This document shows, one piece after another, positions 59,901 to 64,000 of a DNA stretch of 64,000 bases; the first letter of the stretch is position 1, and every line of letters starts with the position of its first letter. The notes under the pieces are model-generated. The model did no database searches. It worked only from the letters and a program-made list of their open reading frames with translations, and was not told where the DNA came from. The DNA lies in the NCBI RefSeq assembly GCF_036711975.1, contig NC_091966.1, positions 40,121,501 to 40,185,500 of the forward strand, given 5' to 3'. A program made the position numbers and the translations under genes. This DNA comes from Onthophagus taurus. Taxonomy: Eukaryota; Arthropoda; Insecta; Coleoptera; Scarabaeidae.

Positions 59901-62900
59901 CCTGCCTCTTCTTCGTTTTCCCACTGTTCCCATTTCCATTACTCTTCCGGGAATTCTCTCTTTTGGCATTCTGACTAGGTGTCATCTCATGTAGCGTTTG
60001 TATCCTTTCCTCTGCCTTAAATTTTGCGCATTAATGTTCTTCCCATGTCCTTATTTATGTCATTTGTTATGTCAAAATTATGAAAATAAAGATTAAATTA
60101 AAATATATAATTCCTAACTTTGTTGTTGTGATTAAATATGAACCATTAAAATGTTATAAACAATTAATCACGGCTGAGGTGTACACAAGATTTCTGTTTT
60201 ACTTATAAATATAATAAATGAGATTTTACCTTAAAAGTTCAATCGGTGCTTGAGCTCCATAAGTTTCCAACTTAGGCATATTCACATCATCAACAAAAAT
60301 AATAATTTTTTTCCCAGCTGGAGCCCCCAACAAAGTCTTTTTCTTCCTTTCAAGTTTTAATTCCAAGATTTCTTGCGTTTGCGCGCTACTTGTTTGGGCG
60401 GAAAAATTTAATATCCCCGGAACGTACAAACCAGTCGCTGACATTTTATTTAAAACAACTTTAGCAACAACACTTTTTCCAACACCTAAATTAAAGGAAA
60501 TTATTTTTTCCTAATTTATTTAATTTTTTTTTATACAAACCAGTTTCGCCGGTGTACATAACAGAATAATTAACAGTAACCAACTGTTCCATAACGAATC
60601 CAAATCGCACGGTATCGGTGGTTGGTACGAGCATTTCAAAAAATGGTATTTCTTTGTCGTATTTAAATTCGGGCATAATTTTATTCCACGGTTCCATTTT
60701 TTTGGCTTTAACGTCTACGTAAACTTCCCATAAATCATTTCCTTGTGGTAATCTAGCGTCGGGGTTATCCTCAAATTGATCTCTTATAAATTGTTCTAAA
60801 CGTTCCATCGATTGTTGCACTAAATTACCACCCACAGCCCAAATATACGAGAATATAAAAGTTTGGCATATAAAGTTTCTTATTTTCGCTTTTTCGGCGA
60901 TTCTATCAACAGCTCCGGGTGCGATTAAAAAGCTTTTTATTAAAGCGCAGAGCATCATTATTTTACTAATTTCAACCTAAACTTAAAAGCAATTACTAAG
61001 TGAATTCTTTTTAAATTAATTAATTACTTGATGAATCGCAAATAAACAATATTTTCTCACATACGTTAATCCCCCATCAACGTATCTCTCAAAAAGAGCC
61101 AACAAATAATCCTTCATTTCCGGTGAAATTATCGATTCGCTTAATTCTTGCGACCACGATCTTACGTAAGGGAACCAACGCATTTCCTCCGGATCAACAT
61201 AAACCATTCCGCATCGACTGACCGTTGCGGGTGAGGCTTGCGATAAATCCATAACTTCAAAAACAAAATGAACGTAAGGCGTTAATTTAATCCGTTCAGA
61301 ATTGGCTAGACATAACATTTTGTTATCATCGAGAACGGTGTTTAAGTTTTCGATCCAAACGGCATCAACGGGACCATCGCAAATAATCCATTGATGATCT
61401 TCGGAGGTGTCTTGAACGGCTGTTCTTACCATAATACCCATTAAACCATCTCTCCATTCTAAAGTAAACGGATTTACTTCGCCGTATAATTCACCGGCTG
61501 TTACTGCTTTTGGATTCATTATGTATGTGTGAACTGGATGATAATATGGACCTTCGTGACCTGTATCATGCATTGTAGTAAGAGCCCAATTGAGAGCCTA
61601 GAAGAAAAAAAATTAGAATAAACCATTTAATATTTGTAGCACTTTAGCACTGTTCATAGCAGTGTCGTGGCTAAAATCTCTTGAAGAAAGAAGATTTATT
61701 AAAATATTTCCAATAAGTCGCGTGTTTTTCTTGCGTTTAATTTATTTTAATTATTTTTGTGTAAACATAAAACCAAAAATTGAATGTCTGAACAACAAAA
61801 ATTTAAACGTCACTTTGACACATTTTGATTTAAAAACATGATATAGTAAAATTCCCTGCAAATCTTATCAATTGTTACCAACCCTTCAACAATTTGACAA
61901 TTGATATTTCATTTAAACGTCACTTTGACACATTTTGATTTAAAAACATGATATAACAAAATTCCCTGTTAATCTTATCAATTGTTACCAACCCTTCAAC
62001 AATTTGAGAATTGATATTTCATTTTTATTGATGATTTCAACTAAACTATTTGAGTTGATTTGAGGTAATAAAAAAATTACGTTTAATATAGCCGATTTTC
62101 CTCCACCAGTTGGTCCAACTAACATAACTCCCCAACGAACAATCATCGTTTCATGTAACTGTATAATTTTTTTGATCATACAATGTTCAGGCTGGAGATT
62201 ATGTTCGACCATTTGAGCTATAATCGTTTGTTGAAACTCGCCGTAATCTTGTACCGGAAGTTCTACCCCCGGGAATAAATCCGTCAAGATCCCCTAAAAC
62301 AAAAAAGTCAAATCAAAAATATAAACATATTTAGGTAATTATTATACTTGGAATAAAATAGCATCATCAGCCAAAAACTTGGGTAAATTACTATCTCTAA
62401 GCGCGCAAATAAGCACGACATCCTCATTTCGATCGGGTCTTGCCCTTTTCAAAGAACCGGCCATCACCAAAACACTTTTAACAGCACGCATTCCGAAATC
62501 GTAGTGATCTTGTTGCGATAATTGTTCGCTACAAAGTTTATACATTTGTACCATCTTAAACGCAAGTACTTTTGAGGATTCAAATCCTTCCGAATACAAA
62601 ATAACTTCAGCTATTAAACCTAAAAGAAATTAAAACATAAAACATTATTAAACATTATTATTTTTCTTAATCACCATAATCAGGAACCATCATCGAAACA
62701 GGTCTAAACAAAGCTTTCAAATTATCGGGAAGTTCGGTTCTTCCGGCATAACCAGGATTCATCGTAATAAAAGCAGCGCAAGTTTGAACAAGCTTAATTT
62801 CTCTACCTTCAAACATAAATCTCGCGGCTCTAATAAGCTTTGCATTTCTAATCGTAATTAATTGTTGGGCGATGACCGATAACACCTCAATATCGATTCT

Positions 62901-63991
62901 ATTAAATTCATCGAAACAACACCAAGCTCCCGATTGGGCTAAACCTGAGAAGAATCTTCCCATCATTTTATAATCTAAACCTTCCGAGCAATTAAAAACT
63001 ACGCATTGTACCGCGTTTGATTTGGCTAAATCTTTTGTGGTTTCGGTTTTTCCGGTTCCAGCTGGTCCGGCTGGGGCGCCGCCTAAATCTAATTGAAGCG
63101 CTCCCATTAAACAAAGATAACATTTATCGGTTAATGGGGTGATAACTAAAACACCACCGGCTCCTAAATATTCGTAACCGTAAAGATATGAAGTACTTGA
63201 CATTCTTGTTACGCAACGGTCACTTGAATCTACCCAATAATACCGTAACATTTTTAACCACTCAAAGTTTCCGCTCGAATAGGATTTGTGATGGATTAAA
63301 TTTGCGATTGTATCTCTTGCGTGAACATCAACGGTGATTAAAGCAATTAAAATTTTCCTTGTTACCGAACTTAAATCTTGTCGAACTAACGCGGCTAAAT
63401 CGTTTAAATCGCCGATACATTTTGTCTCAAACTTTTTTAATTCCACGTCTTTATCGGTTCCCTCTTTATCTAAAACACCGTGAACGTCTTTAGCCCACAT
63501 AATTTGCGAAACTGTTAAAATAATTTGATTCGGATGTCTTAGGACCCAATCTTTACGAAGGGAGTGTATGTAATCGCCGATTGAGGCTTTCATAATTTTT
63601 CTTAACGAGGTAAACATTCCTTCTTCAACTTTTCCGAGCCAATCTTCAACGTTTCCGCGCGCTTTTAATCCTTTCGTTAATGGAACTCGTTCGCCTTCGG
63701 GGCTAAGCATCGCAATTATATCCGTGGTTAAAACAACTTTTTCTCCGCCGGAACCAGCAGCAACTGGGGCCCCACCACCTTCTTCTTCTCCTTCTTCTTC
63801 GGTTATTTTTCTGGTGCCAAATTCTAATTTCGCAATGGCATCGAAACATTTTCTTAAATGGGGTTGAACGGCGTGGGGATTTCTCGTTTGCGCTAAAATA
63901 TCGAGTAATTCGTCGTTTGATAAGAAATAAAATCGGGGGAAAGCGACTCGTTTTGTTTCTAAATAAGATTCTAGGCATTTCATGATTTGCT
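44921..63991 (-). CDS. DNAH6: Axonemal dynein heavy chain DNAH6/Dhc16F, C-terminal 2,983 codons (partial)
   Basis: Eighteen minus-strand exons, all in phase: 63991-62675, 62619-62348, 62293-62081, 61597-61028, 60976-60541, 60485-60230, 58337-57662, 57606-56357, 55702-55457, 55401-54675, 54167-53995, 50941-50009, 48493-48292, 48237-48000, 47938-47322, 47268-47089, 47036-46622, 45153-44921. DNAH6 is a single-headed inner-arm dynein that drives cilia and sperm flagella. The P-loops are intact: AAA1 [13 protein letters not shown]2 [11 protein letters not shown]3 GETGVGKS, AAA4 GVGGMGKQS. The C-terminus ([10 protein letters not shown] region, [45 protein letters not shown]) matches DNAH6 better than DNAH3/7/12, from memory. 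Human DNAH6 is about 4,158 aa, so roughly 1,170 N-terminal residues lie beyond the right edge. An AATAAA signal lies at 44855-44860 (minus). Confidence 0.93.
45960..46560. repeat. Cluster of CTAG-rich near-perfect hairpins (3-4 units) in the last DNAH6 intron
   Basis: Each unit has an ACTAGAACTAACACTAGAC-type left arm, CATTCGG(A/G)TTTAGCC, a CACGTCT loop region, GGCTAAACCCGAATG, then the inverted right arm GT(C/T)TAGTGTTAGTTCTAGT. Full hairpins lie at about 46062-46170, 46187-46296 and 46416-46535, with a half unit near 46321-46372. The words TGCAATAAAAA and ATGCAACAT separate units. Confidence 0.9.
48690..49040. repeat. 21-bp minisatellite in a DNAH6 intron
   Basis: Degenerate copies of AGCAGTATCTAGTCTTCTGTC repeat in a 21-bp phase over about 350 bp, clearest at 48827-48930. 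Divergence among copies is high, so the array is old. The plus-strand frame it opens (SAVSS repeats) is an artefact. Confidence 0.8.
49560..49760 (-). pseudogene. LINE C-terminal fragment
   Basis: A minus-strand frame reads [20 protein letters not shown], matching the GH..RM...R..K....  motif near the C-terminus of RTE/CRE-like LINE proteins. It is short and isolated within a DNAH6 intron. Confidence 0.6.
50975..52320 (-). pseudogene. Jockey/CR1-type LINE fragment in a DNAH6 intron
   Basis: Minus-strand blocks in order: [20 protein letters not shown] (about 52050), [20 protein letters not shown] (about 51550), [13 protein letters not shown] (about 51480) and [17 protein letters not shown] (about 51340). 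The YADD catalytic motif is intact but frames are broken. A 3' (ATT)n tail lies near 50980-50995, 40 bp from the DNAH6 exon. Confidence 0.85.
52400..53370. repeat. Five-copy tandem repeat of about 189 bp in a DNAH6 intron
   Basis: The block GCTAATTTAAAAATTCCTGG, then TTTATTGAAATTAAGGAATG and AAAGCTCAAAGCTTTCT recurs near 52451, 52640, 52830, 53022 and 53210. The last three copies are closest to each other. It lies between the LINE and the MITE at 53420. Confidence 0.9.
53420..53955. mobile_element. Mariner-type MITE, 536 bp, TA duplication
   Basis: The left end reads CAGGCTGTTTCTAAATTGATGCGA-like and is matched by the inverted right end TCGCATCAATTTAGAAATAC with CCTG. TA flanks it at 53418-53419 and 53956-53957. 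No coding content. It ends 38 bp before the downstream splice donor of a DNAH6 exon. Confidence 0.88.
53995..55702 (-). CDS. DNAH6: DNAH6 exons: microtubule-binding tip, CC2 and AAA5
   Basis: Exons 55702-55457, 55401-54675 and 54167-53995. The tip continues [18 protein letters not shown], then [22 protein letters not shown]2 starts [23 protein letters not shown]5 has [24 protein letters not shown] and [17 protein letters not shown]. Confidence 0.92.
54263..54590. mobile_element. Related hairpin-family MITE in a DNAH6 intron
   Basis: Inverted ends GTCTCACATAAAATGCAACA (54263) and TGTTGCATTTTATGTGGGAC (to about 54580). Inside lie TTGTTTTTCTTAGGCTTTCA, ATGCATAACGACTCGTCG, TAGACTGTGTATC and GGGTTTAGCCATGCGTCTCT. 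These match the left flank and the first arm of the cluster at 45960-46130, with the right arm lost. Confidence 0.75.
55742..56310. mobile_element. Mariner-type MITE, 569 bp, TA duplication
   Basis: Ends TTCAGGTGTCCCAAA and, inverted, TACAGGTGTCCCAAT. TA lies at 55740-55741 and 56311-56312. The interior has many TGACATT/CACTTTG words arranged as short inverted repeats. It fills nearly all of the 654-bp intron between two stalk exons of DNAH6. Confidence 0.88.
56357..58337 (-). CDS. DNAH6: DNAH6 exons: AAA4 and stalk helix CC1
   Basis: Exons 58337-57662 and 57606-56357. AAA3's end ([39 protein letters not shown]) leads to AAA4 with [15 protein letters not shown]. Then comes the long stalk coiled coil CC1 ([20 protein letters not shown] onward) and the start of the microtubule-binding domain ([20 protein letters not shown]). 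Confidence 0.93.
58880..59765 (-). pseudogene. LINE RT-tail and RNase H remnant, split by a hAT MITE
   Basis: Minus-strand frames: [20 protein letters not shown] (about 59725), typical of the region after reverse transcriptase, then [20 protein letters not shown]. After the MITE come [20 protein letters not shown] and [17 protein letters not shown], an RNase H domain with GY in place of GH. Removing the 182-bp MITE and one 8-bp duplicate brings the two halves together. Confidence 0.82.
59262..59443. mobile_element. hAT MITE with exact 8-bp duplication
   Basis: The ends are CAGGGGTGGGCAA and, inverted, CAACGGTGGGCAA. The element is flanked by TTATATTC at 59254-59261 and 59444-59451. It contains the internal palindrome GAGCCGCATGCGGCTC, common in CAGGGGTGGGCAA-type hAT elements. 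Length 182 bp. Confidence 0.95.
59840..60010 (-). pseudogene. RTE/CRE-type LINE C-terminal fragment
   Basis: The minus-strand frame reads [20 protein letters not shown], then [20 protein letters not shown]. This is the GH..RM...R.P.....W and GRRRRGRPxxRWxDxV signature at the C-terminus of these LINEs. Isolated fragment. Confidence 0.78.
60230..60976 (-). CDS. DNAH6: DNAH6 exons: AAA3
   Basis: Exons 60976-60541 and 60485-60230. A short 55-bp intron splits the AAA3 P-loop: YTGETG ends the first exon and [11 protein letters not shown] begins the second. The Walker B region [11 protein letters not shown] is intact, so AAA3 probably binds and hydrolyses ATP, as in other regulatory AAA3 sites. Confidence 0.92.
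61028..62293 (-). CDS. DNAH6: DNAH6 exons: AAA2
   Basis: Exons 62293-62081 and 61597-61028. [17 protein letters not shown] ends exactly at a GTAATT donor and continues as [37 protein letters not shown] and [20 protein letters not shown] (Walker B region) follow. The intron between them carries a tandem duplicate of a dispersed repeat, so this donor choice matters. Reading on adds unrelated residues. Confidence 0.9.
61790..62025. repeat. Tandem duplicate (118 bp) of the dispersed AAACGTCA repeat
   Basis: The block TTTAAACGTCACTTTGACAC, then AAAACATGATATA and TTACCAACCCTTCAACAATT occurs at about 61798 and again at about 61916. The two copies are almost identical, so the duplication is recent. 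It lies in the intron that splits DNAH6 AAA2, 60 bp from the donor. Confidence 0.85.
62675..63991 (-). CDS. DNAH6: DNAH6 exon: end of linker and AAA1 motor site
   Basis: Begins at an acceptor (CTTTTAG) only 10 bp from the window edge. [14 protein letters not shown] marks the end of the linker region. AAA1 follows with [16 protein letters not shown] (near 63050) as Walker A, CFDEFNRI (near 62910) as Walker B and the [13 protein letters not shown] sensor region. AAA1 is the main ATPase site. An acidic/Gly-Ala insert ([10 protein letters not shown]) at about 63760-63805 is unusual. Confidence 0.93.
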
Positions 63992-64000
63992 CTAAAAGGG

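Noticed and set aside
61985..62080. Read-through extension of the DNAH6 AAA2 exon ([11 protein letters not shown]...)
   Set aside because: The residues are not dynein-like and a GTAATT donor at 62080 restores the expected sequence with the next exon in phase.
63703..63978. 91-codon minus-strand ORF rich in Arg
   Set aside because: Alternative frame of the DNAH6 exon across the acidic insert.

Overview
This window is nuclear DNA from an animal, almost certainly an insect and probably a beetle. The order is inferred, not shown. It is AT-rich, with short GT-AG introns (about 50 bp) beside long introns full of transposons. Genes recognised include the insect homologues of ATF7IP (windei), TEFM, RNF144, PDRG1, RpL13 and the axonemal dynein heavy chain DNAH6 (fly Dhc16F). 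Nothing suggests a prokaryotic or viral origin. Coding models were assembled by hand from the sequence: each internal exon was checked for splice signals and for reading phase into its neighbour.

Layout. 1-0.8 kb: a GC-richer tandem repeat. 1.2-1.7 kb: a small THAP-domain gene (+). 2.4-9.2 kb: windei/ATF7IP (+), five coding exons, with a 3.1 kb intron holding a dead non-LTR element. 9.4-10.6 kb: TEFM (+), five exons. 10.6-12.6 kb: an unrecognised 341-aa gene (+) whose first exon lies in a five-fold tandem repeat. 13.8-21.9 kb, possibly reaching 32.6 kb through 5' UTR exons: an RNF144-type RBR ubiquitin ligase (-). Its 4.5 kb intron holds hAT, Harbinger-like and LINE copies nested in one another. 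22.5-42 kb: gene-poor, transposon-rich sequence with LINE, Tc1, hAT and Harbinger remnants, long palindromic MITEs, a SINE-like insertion and a 363-bp satellite array. A few orphan exon-like pieces on the minus strand lie here. 43.1-44.8 kb: a compact divergent pair, PDRG1 (-) and RpL13 (+). 44.9-64 kb: the C-terminal 2,983 codons of DNAH6 (-) in 18 exons. The N-terminal part lies beyond the right edge.

The genes do not form a pathway. They cover SETDB1-linked heterochromatin silencing (windei), mitochondrial transcription elongation (TEFM), ubiquitination (RNF144), prefoldin-like assembly (PDRG1), translation (RpL13) and ciliary or sperm motility (DNAH6).

The most unusual structures are these. 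First, a 363-bp satellite, built from two related halves, occurs in two arrays in opposite orientations about 19 kb apart. Both arrays sit inside hAT-type transposon ends. Second, the initiator exon of the 341-aa gene is present in five tandem copies. Third, a family of near-perfect CTAG-rich hairpins recurs in two DNAH6 introns. Fourth, several MITEs have intact terminal inverted repeats and exact target-site duplications, which lets their order of insertion be read.
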